Source: Bacteroidales bacterium
Lineage (GTDB): Bacteria; Bacteroidota; Bacteroidia; Bacteroidales; F082
Reading direction: 5' to 3'
DNA: 48,130 nt
NCBI GenBank assembly: GCA_016936355.1
Contig: JAFGYB010000047.1
Coordinates: 1 to 48,130 of the forward strand
Position 1 is the first letter of the stretch. Each line of letters begins with the position of its first letter. A model generated the notes under the pieces. The model had not been told where the DNA came from. It saw only the letters and a list, made by a program, of their open reading frames with translations, and ran no database searches. Below are positions 17,836-26,895 of this stretch, one piece after another. The translations under genes and the position numbers were made by a program.

Positions 17836-19725
17836 ATGATCGAAAAAAGTCAAATCACACAGATCCTTCAAAACTATAAGAACGATCGTTACCGGCTCAT
17901 GGACATTCTTCTTGACCTCCACAAGATACAGAATTATGCAGATACGGAAACCATTTCTTATCTGGCAGCTGCACTCAAAATGTCGCGGGTTGAAATTGAA
18001 GAAACCATTTCCTTTTACCATTTCTTTTCCATGGAGCCAAAGGGAAAGTACAACATTTACCTGACCGACAGCATTACTGCCAACATGAAAAACAGAAAGG
18101 GAATTCTGGAAACATTCGAGCATGAATGCGATACCAAAATCAACTCTGTTTCATCAGACGGGACCTTTGGCTTGTTCACCACCTCCTGTATCGGGATGAA
18201 TGATCAGGAACCTGCCGCAATCATAAACGATGTGGTTTTTACCAATCTGACGGCTTATCGGGTCAGAGAACTGGTTAAAGGTATGCGCAACGGCCTGAAT
18301 TTGGAAGATTTGATGTATGAAAATTACGGCGATGGCAACAATGCCGATTTGGACGTTCGATCCATGGTGTGCAACAACATTCGAAAAAAATCAATTATTC
18401 TCAAAAAAGACTATAAACCATACACCTTTGTAAAATCAGGGATCAAAAAGTTTACCCCTGCTGAAGTGGTCCAGGAAATTGAAAACTCAAACCTGCGCGG
18501 AAGAGGAGGCGCTGGGTTTCCAACAGGACTCAAATGGAGGTTCGGCAGCCAAAGCCAGGGGGAGCACCGGGTCATCATTTGTAATGCAGACGAAGGGGAA
18601 CCCGGCACGTTCAAAGACAGGGTTCTGCTGACTGAATATCCTGAAATGATGTTTGAGGGAATGGTAGCCGCAGCGTATGCCACCGGTTCAGACATAGGTG
18701 TGTTGTACCTAAGGTATGAATATACCTATCTGGTTCGCTTCCTGAACAGGATACTGGATTCCATGAGAAAACAAGGGTATTTAGGTAAAAACATAGGGGG
18801 TGTGGAAGGATTCAACTTCGACATCCGAATCCAGCTGGGTGCAGGTGCCTATGTTTGCGGTGAAGAATCAGCGCTCATCGAATCTATGGAAGGCAAACGG
18901 GGAGAACCGCGCGACAAACCCCCCTTCCCTGTGGAAAAGGGATACCTGGGATACCCAACCATTGTCAACAATGTGGAAACACTGGTTACTGCCGTCAAAA
19001 TCCTTCATTTCGGAGCCAAATGGTATTCGGAGTTCGGAACCAACGATTCCCTGGGAACCAAACTATTAAGCATTTCCGGCGATTGCAAATTTCCGGGAAT
19101 CTATGAAGTCGAATGGGGAACCCCGCTAACGGAGGTCATGGAGATGTGCGGAGCCGACGATGTACAGGCCATACAGGTAGGTGGCCCTTCCGGAATGATG
19201 GTCAGCCTGAAAGATCTGAGCCACCTGAACAGTACCCAACTCATGAAATGGTACAAACCTTCGGGAATGGAAGTTGCCGAACGATTCATCGACAGGCGAC
19301 TCAGTTATTCCGATTTACCCACCGGAGGTTCCATTATGATCTTCAACAACCAACGTGATTTGCTGGGCGAAGTTGTTATGAACTTCATGGAATTCTTTAT
19401 CGAAGAATCCTGTGGTAGTTGTTCCACCTGCCGCAACATGCCTTATGTAATGAAAACCAAACTAAAGAAAATCCTGGACGGTCATGGAGTAAAAAGTGAT
19501 ATTGAAGATTTGCTCAGTTGGGGGAAAACACTGAAAGCCAGTCGTTGTGGTCTCGGACAAACCGCAGGCAACCCCATCCTTTCCAGCATTTTCAATTTCA
19601 GGCATTTGTACGAAAAACACATTCAAAGTCTGACCGAGTATGACACTGATTTTGATTTAGAGAAGTCAGTACAATCCTATCAGAAATTTGTCCAAAAAGA
19701 ACCGGTTTTGTTTCACATGAAATAG
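17836..19725 (+). CDS. hoxF: NAD-reducing hydrogenase diaphorase subunit HoxF with fused HoxE-like N-terminal domain
   Basis: The 629-residue NAD(H)/FMN module of a group 3d [NiFe]-hydrogenase. Residues 1-150 are a NuoE/HoxE-like domain; the rest is NuoF-like. FMN and NAD motifs are visible (GRGGAGFPTGLKW, CNADEGEPGTFKDR, GAGAYVCGEESALIESMEG). The [4Fe-4S] ligands are in ESCGSCSTCRNMP and SRCGLGQTAGNP. In the NuoE-like part only one of the four usual [2Fe-2S] ligands remains (C118 in TTSCIGMNDQEP; the first pair falls in LTDSITANMK), so an N1a-type cluster is probably absent. The ATG at 17836 is chosen because the upstream in-frame start lies in the promoter. The fused arrangement recalls the soluble NAD-reducing hydrogenase of Cupriavidus. 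It is the first gene of hoxEF-U-Y-H-W-hypA-B. Confidence 0.93.
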   Translation: MIEKSQITQILQNYKNDRYRLMDILLDLHKIQNYADTETISYLAAALKMSRVEIEETISFYHFFSMEPKGKYNIYLTDSITANMKNRKGILETFEHECDTKINSVSSDGTFGLFTTSCIGMNDQEPAAIINDVVFTNLTAYRVRELVKGMRNGLNLEDLMYENYGDGNNADLDVRSMVCNNIRKKSIILKKDYKPYTFVKSGIKKFTPAEVVQEIENSNLRGRGGAGFPTGLKWRFGSQSQGEHRVIICNADEGEPGTFKDRVLLTEYPEMMFEGMVAAAYATGSDIGVLYLRYEYTYLVRFLNRILDSMRKQGYLGKNIGGVEGFNFDIRIQLGAGAYVCGEESALIESMEGKRGEPRDKPPFPVEKGYLGYPTIVNNVETLVTAVKILHFGAKWYSEFGTNDSLGTKLLSISGDCKFPGIYEVEWGTPLTEVMEMCGADDVQAIQVGGPSGMMVSLKDLSHLNSTQLMKWYKPSGMEVAERFIDRRLSYSDLPTGGSIMIFNNQRDLLGEVVMNFMEFFIEESCGSCSTCRNMPYVMKTKLKKILDGHGVKSDIEDLLSWGKTLKASRCGLGQTAGNPILSSIFNFRHLYEKHIQSLTEYDTDFDLEKSVQSYQKFVQKEPVLFHMK

Positions 19726-19734
19726 AAATTAGCT

Positions 19735-20418
19735 ATGGAAAATCAAATAAAAATTATCATCGACGGCCAGGAGGTCCTCACTGAAAAAGGAAAGACTATT
19801 CTTGAAGTGGCCCGGGAAAACAATATCTTCATCCCCACATTATGTCATTTCATGGGAGCCGATCCCAAAGCCAATTGCCGGGTGTGTACCATCAAAATCC
19901 ACAACCGGATGATGACATCCTGTACAACTCCCGCTGCCGACGGTATGGAGATTGAAAACAATACGCCTGAACTGAACGACATTCGTAAGAGCATTATTGA
20001 GTTGCTATTCGTCAGCGGGAATCACTTCTGCCCAACCTGTGAAAAAAGCGGAGATTGTGAACTCCAGGCTCTGGCCTACCGTTACCAGATGATGGTTCCG
20101 CGATTCCCCTATGATTTTCCTCAGAAAAAAATTGATTCAAGCAATCCAAAGATTCTGAAAGAGCAGAACCGGTGTATCTCCTGCAAACGCTGCATCAAAA
20201 CCATTAAGGACGAACAAGGCAGGCATTATTTTGCCTTCAGAAACCGGGGCAATAAAATTGAAGTGGTGTTGGATCCTGATCTCGGTATAGAAATTTCAGA
20301 TGAACTGGCACTGATGGCCATGAAAAACTGCCCCGTTGGATCCATCATATACAAGGAAAAAGGCTTTGAGAAGCCCATTGGAACCCGTAAATTTGATAAA
20401 ACGCCCATTGGCAGTTAA
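19735..20418 (+). CDS. hoxU: Hydrogenase diaphorase iron-sulfur subunit HoxU
   Basis: A 227-residue electron-transfer subunit related to the N-terminus of NuoG, linking the HoxF flavin to the HoxY cluster. A [2Fe-2S] ferredoxin-like domain has C37, C48, C51 and C63. A second cluster motif follows (GNHFCPTCEKSGDC), and then a [4Fe-4S] site formed by RCISCKRCIKT and the distant KNCPVGS. Length and cluster set match HoxU. It starts 9 nt after hoxEF and is 29 nt from hoxY. Confidence 0.94.
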   Translation: MENQIKIIIDGQEVLTEKGKTILEVARENNIFIPTLCHFMGADPKANCRVCTIKIHNRMMTSCTTPAADGMEIENNTPELNDIRKSIIELLFVSGNHFCPTCEKSGDCELQALAYRYQMMVPRFPYDFPQKKIDSSNPKILKEQNRCISCKRCIKTIKDEQGRHYFAFRNRGNKIEVVLDPDLGIEISDELALMAMKNCPVGSIIYKEKGFEKPIGTRKFDKTPIGS

Positions 20419-20447
20419 AGCAACTTTGAATTAAAAAAGAAAAGACT

Positions 20448-20996
20448 ATGAACAAAAAAGTGATCGCCACCGCCTCATTAGCCGGATGTTTTGGCTGCCA
20501 CATGTCGATACTCGACATTGACGAGCGAATTTTAGACCTGATTGAGCTGGTTGAATTTAACAAATCACCGGTTGACGACTTTAAGAAATTTACCAAACCT
20601 GCTGATATCGGGATCATTGAGGGAGGTTGCTGCAACAGTGAAAATGTGGAGAATCTGCGTTATTTCCGTGAAAATTGCAAAATACTCATATCGCTGGGAG
20701 AATGTGCCATCATGGGCGGACTTCCTGCTATGCGCAACGGTATTCCCTTGGAAGAATGCTTACGGGAGGCTTATCTGGACGGACCGACAGTGCAACTGAA
20801 CAAAGAAGGTATTTTACCCAACAATGAAGAATTGCCCCAGATTCTGGACCGGGTCGTTCCCTGTCATGAAGTGGTAAAAATCGATTACTTCCTTCCGGGA
20901 TGCCCTCCACGCGCTGACCTGATCTGGGATGCCTTATACGCCCTGATCACCGGACAGGAAATGAAATTACCCTATGAAGTCATCAAATTTGATTAA
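20448..20996 (+). CDS. hoxY: [NiFe]-hydrogenase small subunit HoxY
   Basis: A 182-residue small subunit carrying the [4Fe-4S] cluster next to the [NiFe] site. Cluster cysteines are visible as C14 and C17 (SLAGCFGCHMS), in ISLGECAIMGG and in FLPGCPPRADLIWD. There is no Tat signal, as expected for the cytoplasmic group 3 type. It is short, as HoxY proteins are, without the second ferredoxin domain of membrane-bound hydrogenases. It is 11 nt upstream of hoxH. Confidence 0.95.
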   Translation: MNKKVIATASLAGCFGCHMSILDIDERILDLIELVEFNKSPVDDFKKFTKPADIGIIEGGCCNSENVENLRYFRENCKILISLGECAIMGGLPAMRNGIPLEECLREAYLDGPTVQLNKEGILPNNEELPQILDRVVPCHEVVKIDYFLPGCPPRADLIWDALYALITGQEMKLPYEVIKFD

Positions 20997-21007
20997 AGCA
21001 GATTATT

Positions 21008-22465
21008 ATGTCTAAAAAGATCACCATAGAACCCGTAACCCGCGTCGAAGGGCACGGAAAAGTAACCATCCTGATGGATGATCATGCACAGGTGAAAGAA
21101 ACCCGATTGCACATTGTGGAATTCCGCGGATTTGAACGTTTTGTGCAGGGAAGACCTTACTGGGAAGCTCCGGTATTGGTCCAACGTTTATGCGGGATTT
21201 GTCCCGTAAGCCACCACATAGCAGCAGCCAAAGCCATGGACGTCATCGTTGGTGCAGGCAACGGTGACGGGCTGACTGCCGTGGGCGAAAAGATGCGACG
21301 ACTGATGCATTACGGTCAGTTTTTCCAGTCGCATGTCTTGCACTTCTTCCACCTCAGCTCACCGGATTTCCTGTTTGGAATTGACGGCGACCCCGCTTTA
21401 CGCAACATCATCGGAGTGGCTCAACACCACAAGGAACTTGCCGTACAAGGGGTGATGATGCGTAAATTCGGACAGGAAGTGATCAAAGTCACTGCAGGTA
21501 AGAAAATCCATGGAACCGGAGCCATTCCCGGTGGAATCAACAAAAATCTGAGTATTGCAGAACGGGATTCCCTGCTTGTGGGAACCGAACTACTCAATGC
21601 AGACAAAATGGTCGACTGGTCACTGGCTGCACTGGAATTCTTTAAAAACTACCACAAAAACAACCAGAGTCAGCTGGACAACTTTGCAGCCTTCCCTTCC
21701 AACCATTTAAGTCTGGTGAGAAAAGACGGAGCTCTGGATATTTACCACGGAGTTTTGCGTGCTGTGGATGCCGAAGGAAAACGCATCCTCAATGATGTGG
21801 ATTACCACGAATATTACAATTATATCGAAGAAGAGGTCCGTAACTGGAGTTACATGAAATTCCCGTATCTGAAACACCTGGGCAAAGAAAAGGGCTGGTA
21901 CCGGGTCGGACCATTGGCTCGACTGAATACCTGTGATTTCATACCAACTCCCCTGGCTCAAAAAGAATTTGAAGAATACAAAAGCTATACAAACGGCAAA
22001 CCCAACAACATGAGTTTGCACTATCACTGGGCACGTCTGATCGAGGTGTTGCACTCTGCAGAAGTGATCCGTGATCTGTTAAACGATCCGGACTTACAGA
22101 ATGAGGACCTCACAGTGAAAGGAAAGAAACAACTGGAAGGAGTCGGGGTCATTGAAGCACCACGTGGAACACTGTTTCATCATTATAAAATCAACGAAGA
22201 GGATCTGATCACCATGGCTAACCTGATTGTTTCTACTACCAATAACAACGAACCTATGAACACAGCTGTAAACAAAACAGCCCACGCATTTATGGACGGG
22301 CAGACGCACATAAGCGAGCCTATGATGAATGCTGTGGAAGTTGCGATCAGAGCTTATGATCCTTGCTTAAGCTGCGCTACACATGCCCTGGGTCAGATGC
22401 CTCTGGAGGTGAGTCTGGTGGGCCCCGATGGTCGGATGATGGATCAAAAATTAAAAAATGGATGA
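21008..22465 (+). CDS. hoxH: [NiFe]-hydrogenase large subunit HoxH (group 3d)
   Basis: The catalytic subunit, oxidising or evolving H2 in the cytoplasm coupled to NAD(P). All four Ni/Fe ligands are present: C62 and C65 (RLCGICPVSHH) and C453 and C456 (DPCLSCATH). RVEGHGKV stands near the N-terminus. A 26-residue tail (ALGQMPLEVS onward) follows His459 and is the part expected to be removed by HoxW after nickel insertion. Gene order and small-subunit type place it in group 3d. Its stop codon overlaps the start of hoxW (ATGA). Confidence 0.97.
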   Translation: MSKKITIEPVTRVEGHGKVTILMDDHAQVKETRLHIVEFRGFERFVQGRPYWEAPVLVQRLCGICPVSHHIAAAKAMDVIVGAGNGDGLTAVGEKMRRLMHYGQFFQSHVLHFFHLSSPDFLFGIDGDPALRNIIGVAQHHKELAVQGVMMRKFGQEVIKVTAGKKIHGTGAIPGGINKNLSIAERDSLLVGTELLNADKMVDWSLAALEFFKNYHKNNQSQLDNFAAFPSNHLSLVRKDGALDIYHGVLRAVDAEGKRILNDVDYHEYYNYIEEEVRNWSYMKFPYLKHLGKEKGWYRVGPLARLNTCDFIPTPLAQKEFEEYKSYTNGKPNNMSLHYHWARLIEVLHSAEVIRDLLNDPDLQNEDLTVKGKKQLEGVGVIEAPRGTLFHHYKINEEDLITMANLIVSTTNNNEPMNTAVNKTAHAFMDGQTHISEPMMNAVEVAIRAYDPCLSCATHALGQMPLEVSLVGPDGRMMDQKLKNG

Positions 22466-22962
22466 ACAACAAAATTCTGATATACGGTTATGGTAATCCG
22501 GGCCGTCGCGATGACGGCCTGGGTATCGCTTTTGCGGACGAAATGGGAAAGTGGGCAAAAAAATTCTTTCCAGGCAGTATTGATACAGAAACTAATTACC
22601 AACTCAACATCGAAGACGCTGAATTAATCTCTCATTATGATGCTGTTGTTTTTGTAGATGCTTCGCTGGAAAACATGAATTCTTTTGCCCTCACTCCCAT
22701 TGAACCTTCACCGGATACTTTAGAATTCACCATGCATGCAGTATCTCCCGGATATGTGATCCATTTATGCCACGATTTGTTTCAGAAAAAACCAAAAGCC
22801 TACCTGATGCACATCAAAGGATATGAATGGAACATGCAAGAAGGCTTGACTGAACAGGCCAGTATAAACCTTAAGAACGCTCTGAGTCAGCTTAAAAATG
22901 CTCTGTTGAATAACTATATTGTAGTCGGCAAAAATCATATATTTGATATATCAAAAAATTAA
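22462..22962 (+). CDS. hoxW: Hydrogenase maturation endopeptidase HoxW (HyaD/HycI family)
   Basis: A 166-residue protease that trims the C-terminal tail of HoxH after metal insertion. The family start is ILIYGYGNPGRRDDGLG, with the metal-binding Asp in RRDDG. VVFVDASLE and the His region (FTMHAVSPGYVIHLCHD) follow. The start is placed at the ATG overlapping the hoxH stop (22462). The reading frame is open upstream to 22363, but that part lies inside hoxH. hypA follows after 3 nt. Confidence 0.9.
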   Translation: MNNKILIYGYGNPGRRDDGLGIAFADEMGKWAKKFFPGSIDTETNYQLNIEDAELISHYDAVVFVDASLENMNSFALTPIEPSPDTLEFTMHAVSPGYVIHLCHDLFQKKPKAYLMHIKGYEWNMQEGLTEQASINLKNALSQLKNALLNNYIVVGKNHIFDISKN

Positions 22963-22965
22963 ACC

Positions 22966-23313
22966 ATGCATGAGTTATCTATAGTCATGAGTATTGTCGA
23001 TTTGGCCAACCAGGAAGTCCAAAAGGCAGATGCCACACATGTGGAAACCATCGAGCTGGAGATCGGAACCTTATCAGGAGTTGAAATGGAGGCACTGGAC
23101 TTTGCCTGGCAGAGTTCGATATCCGGAACTGTATTAGAGAATGCTGAACGCATTGTTCATCGACCTGAAGGAATGGCTAAATGCTCACAATGCAACCATA
23201 CGTTTGCAACGGAAAGTTATTTTGATCCTTGTCCTCATTGTGGTGAATTCTACAACGAAATCATCAGAGGAAAGGAGTTGAGAGTAAAAACGCTGACTCT
23301 GGTCAGCGATTAA
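22966..23313 (+). CDS. hypA: Nickel metallochaperone HypA
   Basis: A 115-residue nickel donor that works with HypB. It begins with the conserved MHELSI, whose Met1/His2 bind nickel, and has a zinc site in CSQC and CPHC (KCSQCNHTF, PCPHCGEFYN). Length is normal. It lies between hoxW and hypB in the hox operon. Confidence 0.95.
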   Translation: MHELSIVMSIVDLANQEVQKADATHVETIELEIGTLSGVEMEALDFAWQSSISGTVLENAERIVHRPEGMAKCSQCNHTFATESYFDPCPHCGEFYNEIIRGKELRVKTLTLVSD

Positions 23314-23337
23314 TGTTGGACCAAAAAAAACAGAACC

Positions 23338-24111
23338 ATGTGCACAACCTGCGGATGCAATCATACCGATCAAATAACGATCGCTAAACCCGGAAAAATC
23401 AATCCACAAGACTTATCCTTCCATCCCGAGCATGAGAATCATCATCACCACCAGGAAAAAACGGTGGTGGATATCGAACTCGACATCCTGTCAAAAAACA
23501 ACCAGTTGGCAGAACGAAACCGGGGTTTTCTGGAAGCCAAGGAGATTTTTGCCATAAATCTGGTCAGTGCTCCGGGATCCGGGAAAACCACATTATTGGA
23601 ACGAACCATTCGGGATCTTAAAAATGAGCTGGACATTTCAGTGATTGAAGGCGATCAACAAACTTTTAACGATGCCCGCCGTATTGAAGCCCAGAAAGTA
23701 CCCGTAGTACAGGTCAATACGGGAAGTGGATGCCACCTGGACAGCGATATGATCCATCGGGCGATTAAAACACTGCAACCCAAAGACAAATCACTGATGA
23801 TCATCGAAAATGTGGGAAACCTGGTCTGCCCTGCCCTGTTTGATCTGGGCGAAAACAAACGGGTTGTGATCATCAGTGTAACCGAAGGCGACGACAAACC
23901 CGCTAAGTATCCGGATATGTTTCTTTCTTCGGACCTTTGCCTGATCAATAAATTAGATTTACTTCCTTACGTTCAGTTTGACGTGGAAAATGCCAAAAAA
24001 CTGGCACGACAAGTAAACCGCAATCTGGAATTCATTGAAGTATCAGCCACCACCGGTGAGGGCATGGACGCATGGTACAGCTGGTTGAAAACCCAGATGA
24101 ACGTTAAATAG
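23338..24111 (+). CDS. hypB: Nickel-inserting GTPase HypB
   Basis: A 257-residue SIMIBI-class GTPase for nickel delivery. The N-terminus has the high-affinity nickel motif MCTTCGCN and a short His stretch (HPEHENHHHHQE, about 30-41) that may store nickel. The GTPase has Walker A SAPGSGKTTL, the metal-binding GSGCHLDSDM, ENVGNLVCPA, and the NKLDLL specificity motif. It is the last gene of the hox operon. Its end overlaps the next gene on the opposite strand by 8 nt. Confidence 0.96.
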   Translation: MCTTCGCNHTDQITIAKPGKINPQDLSFHPEHENHHHHQEKTVVDIELDILSKNNQLAERNRGFLEAKEIFAINLVSAPGSGKTTLLERTIRDLKNELDISVIEGDQQTFNDARRIEAQKVPVVQVNTGSGCHLDSDMIHRAIKTLQPKDKSLMIIENVGNLVCPALFDLGENKRVVIISVTEGDDKPAKYPDMFLSSDLCLINKLDLLPYVQFDVENAKKLARQVNRNLEFIEVSATTGEGMDAWYSWLKTQMNVK

Positions 24112-24976
24112 AAACGCCCAAAAAGTGTTTGGCCATATAGCCAATCGCAAAAGTAATCACCCCTACAACTAAGGCGATCAGAGTCATGGAAACAAACCGC
24201 TGTCTGAATGACACTTGCTTTGCAACCGATATGTAATAATTATATCCTGCAATGATGAGTATGGTAATGACCAGCATGAGAATGGTCGCTGATCTGGCCG
24301 TTGATAATACAAAATATGGGAATACCAACAGCACTACGGTTACCAGATAAGACACTCCGGTATAGACCGCTGCAGTAATTGGATTTACATCTTCCTGCTC
24401 CTCCTGTTCCTGTGAGGCCAGATATCCCGATGCGGCCATGGACAAAGCTGCAGCAACCCCCATAATCAGTCCCGTAACGCCGATCACCAAATTATCGTTG
24501 AACGCAAAGGCTAACCCCACCAGGGTTCCTGTCAATTCCACCAAAGCGTCGTTCAATCCCAACACCACAGCTCCCACATAGGCCAAACGCTTATCATTCA
24601 GTATATTCAGCAATTCTTTTTCATGCTCTTCTTCATCATTGAAAATTTTTCCCACATCAGGATAATCGACCCCCACTTCCTGGTAAAACTCCTGCGCATG
24701 AATTTCTCCGCTTTCCATCAGTTTCAAAGCAAAACTCAATCCAAAGAAACGGGCGAGAAAGACATAATATCTGACTTTCCACATCTTAGGTTTGGGATCT
24801 TCCTCTGTTATATTTTTCCATATGTGGTAATGCCTCATTTCATCATCAGCAATTTTTTGAAGGGTCTTTTTGTTTTCCTCATCCCTCGAAAATTCGCTGA
24901 GCCTTTTGTAGACATAATACTCTGTTATTTCAGCCTGTTGCTGAGCCAAAAATATTTTTTTCTTTGCTTTATCCAT
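24104..24976 (-). CDS. Ferritin-like domain fused to VIT1/CCC1 membrane transporter (MbfA-like)
   Basis: A 290-residue protein. Residues 1-125 are a rubrerythrin/ferritin-like four-helix domain with candidate di-metal ligands E16, E46/H49 (DDEMRHYH), E91 (GEIHAQEF) and E115-E117/H118 (NDEEEHEKE). Residues 130-290 hold about five membrane helices of the VIT1/CCC1 family (GAVVLGLNDALVELTGTLVG). Such fusions export or sequester iron or manganese, by comparison with MbfA. The start at 24976 (MDKAKKKIF) is preferred. A -7 box at 24994-25001 lies between it and the longer in-frame reading from 25048. It converges on hypB with an 8-nt overlap. Confidence 0.85.
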   Translation of the reverse strand: MDKAKKKIFLAQQQAEITEYYVYKRLSEFSRDEENKKTLQKIADDEMRHYHIWKNITEEDPKPKMWKVRYYVFLARFFGLSFALKLMESGEIHAQEFYQEVGVDYPDVGKIFNDEEEHEKELLNILNDKRLAYVGAVVLGLNDALVELTGTLVGLAFAFNDNLVIGVTGLIMGVAAALSMAASGYLASQEQEEQEDVNPITAAVYTGVSYLVTVVLLVFPYFVLSTARSATILMLVITILIIAGYNYYISVAKQVSFRQRFVSMTLIALVVGVITFAIGYMAKHFLGVSI

Positions 24977-24993
24977 GGATTTTTGCTTTGCGG

Positions 24994-25001
24994 CAAATTT
25001 A
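24994..25001 (-). promoter_or_regulatory. Probable -7 box of the ferritin-VIT1 gene
   Basis: TAAATTTG on the minus strand (25001 to 24994) matches TAnnTTTG exactly and lies 18 nt before the chosen ATG, which supports the shorter protein start. Confidence 0.45.
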
Positions 25002-25070
25002 AATAAATGTTGAAAACTGACCAATTCATTTCTCTGCATTTGAATCACATATCACTATGCTCTTTTTTGC

Positions 25071-25078
25071 TAATTTTG
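25071..25078 (+). promoter_or_regulatory. Probable -7 box of argS
   Basis: TAATTTTG is an exact TAnnTTTG match, 20 nt before the argS start codon. No -33 TTTG is seen at normal spacing. Confidence 0.45.
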
Positions 25079-25098
25079 CAGGTTCAAAAATGTAGAGA

Positions 25099-26892
25099 AT
25101 GATGATTGAATCCTTGCTGGCACAAAGTTTATCGGAAGCAGTAAAAAATTTGTATGCACAAACTATGGAACCGGATCAGTTTCAGATCCAGAAAACCCGA
25201 CCTGAATTTGAAGGAGAACTGACGGTTGTGGTCTTTCCTCTGTTGAAAATGTCCAGAAAATCACCCGAAAAAACGGCTGAAGAACTGGGAAACTTTTTGG
25301 TAAACAACAGGCAGGAGCTGTCTAATTTTAATGTTGTCAAGGGATTTCTGAACCTTACCATTGCCGATAACTACTGGCTATCGTTCTTTAGACAGGAGCA
25401 CCAGAACAATCGTTTTGGTCTGAAAGAAATTCAGGAAGGTGCGGCTCCCGTTGTAATTGAATATTCTTCACCAAATACCAACAAACCCTTGCATTTGGGG
25501 CATATAAGGAACAATCTGCTTGGCTGGTCCACGGCTGAAATTTTGAAGGCCAATGGGCTACCTGTTGCCAAAGTGAACCTGGTCAACGACCGGGGGATTC
25601 ATATCTGCAAGTCCATGCTGGCATGGCAGAAATGGGGAAAATCTGTAACTCCGGATAGTTTGGGTCAAAAGGGAGATAAACTGGTAGGTGATTTCTATGT
25701 CTTATTCGACAAGGAATACAAAAAGGAAATTGATCAACTTACCCAACAAGGGATGGATAAGGACGATGCAGCCCGACAAGCTCCTTTGATGCTGGAAGCA
25801 CAAACGATGTTGAAAAAGTGGGAAGCGGGTGATGACGATGTCAGAAAACTCTGGTCCGAAATGAATCAGTGGGTTTACGACGGGTTTGATGCCACTTATG
25901 AGCGAATGGGTGTTGACTTCGATAAAATGTATTATGAGTCGGAAACCTACCTGCTGGGCAAAGAACTGGTTCAGGAAGGACTGGAAAAGGGAATATTCTA
26001 TAAAAAAGAGAACGGGTCGGTGTGGTGTGACCTCACCGACGAAGGGCTGGACGAGAAACTCTTGCTCCGCGCTGACGGCACTTCTGTGTACATGACTCAG
26101 GATTTGGGAACCGCCCACCTGCGGTACGATGATTATCATCCCCAGGAATTGATTTACGTAGTAGGGAATGAACAGAATTATCACTTCGATGTTCTGAAAC
26201 GAATCCTCAAAAAACTGGGATTCGATTGGGCTGAAAAGATTTATCACCTCTCGTATGGAATGGTCGAATTGCCCCACGGAAAGATGAAATCGCGCGAAGG
26301 CACTGTGGTGGATGCCGACGAACTCATGGAAGAAATGGCCCAAACAGCCAGAAAGACTTCCGAAGAATTGGGCAAGTTTGATGATTTTTCAGCGGAAGAA
26401 TCTGCAGAATTATATAACATGATCGGTTTGGGAGCCCTGAAATACTTTATCCTGAAAGTGGACCCCAAGAAAAACATGATGTTCAACCCGGAAGAATCCA
26501 TCGACTTTAACGGAAACACCGGTCCCTTTATACAGTATACGCACGCACGCATTCGTTCTGTTCTCCGCAAGGCAGAAGAAAACGAAATTCATTTTACAGA
26601 AAACGATCCTAAAATTGATTCGCTGGAAAAAAAGGAAAAATCCCTGCTGCAATTACTGCATGAATTCCCACAGGTAGTGGAACTGGCAGGCAGTCAGATG
26701 AGTCCGGCTCAGATTGCCAATTATTCATTCGATCTCGCCAAAGAATACAATCAATTCTACCACGATCTGCAGATTTTGAAAGAACCGGACGTATCCAAAA
26801 GGAATTTCAGGTTGCAATTGTCTGATTTTACTGCCCGAACACTGCGTTCATCCATGCATTTACTGGGCATTACCCTACCGGAAAGAATGTAA
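25099..26892 (+). CDS. argS: Arginine--tRNA ligase
   Basis: Charges tRNA-Arg. The 597-residue protein has an N-terminal additional domain (1-110), then the class I catalytic domain with SSPNTNKPLHLGH (HIGH-type motif at 132-135) and VGNEQNYHFDVLKRIL. The KMSK-equivalent region is PHGKMKSREGTVV. The C-terminal DALR anticodon-binding domain includes GPFIQYTHARIRSVLRKAE. Length is slightly above average and the protein is complete. There are two adjacent Met codons at the start (25099, 25102). It converges on the groES-like gene with only 3 nt between. Confidence 0.97.
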   Translation: MMIESLLAQSLSEAVKNLYAQTMEPDQFQIQKTRPEFEGELTVVVFPLLKMSRKSPEKTAEELGNFLVNNRQELSNFNVVKGFLNLTIADNYWLSFFRQEHQNNRFGLKEIQEGAAPVVIEYSSPNTNKPLHLGHIRNNLLGWSTAEILKANGLPVAKVNLVNDRGIHICKSMLAWQKWGKSVTPDSLGQKGDKLVGDFYVLFDKEYKKEIDQLTQQGMDKDDAARQAPLMLEAQTMLKKWEAGDDDVRKLWSEMNQWVYDGFDATYERMGVDFDKMYYESETYLLGKELVQEGLEKGIFYKKENGSVWCDLTDEGLDEKLLLRADGTSVYMTQDLGTAHLRYDDYHPQELIYVVGNEQNYHFDVLKRILKKLGFDWAEKIYHLSYGMVELPHGKMKSREGTVVDADELMEEMAQTARKTSEELGKFDDFSAEESAELYNMIGLGALKYFILKVDPKKNMMFNPEESIDFNGNTGPFIQYTHARIRSVLRKAEENEIHFTENDPKIDSLEKKEKSLLQLLHEFPQVVELAGSQMSPAQIANYSFDLAKEYNQFYHDLQILKEPDVSKRNFRLQLSDFTARTLRSSMHLLGITLPERM

Positions 26893-26895
26893 TTC

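Noticed and set aside
25702..26343. A 213-codon open frame on the minus strand inside argS
   Set aside because: argS is complete and conserved; the antisense frame has no family features or ribosome-binding site.
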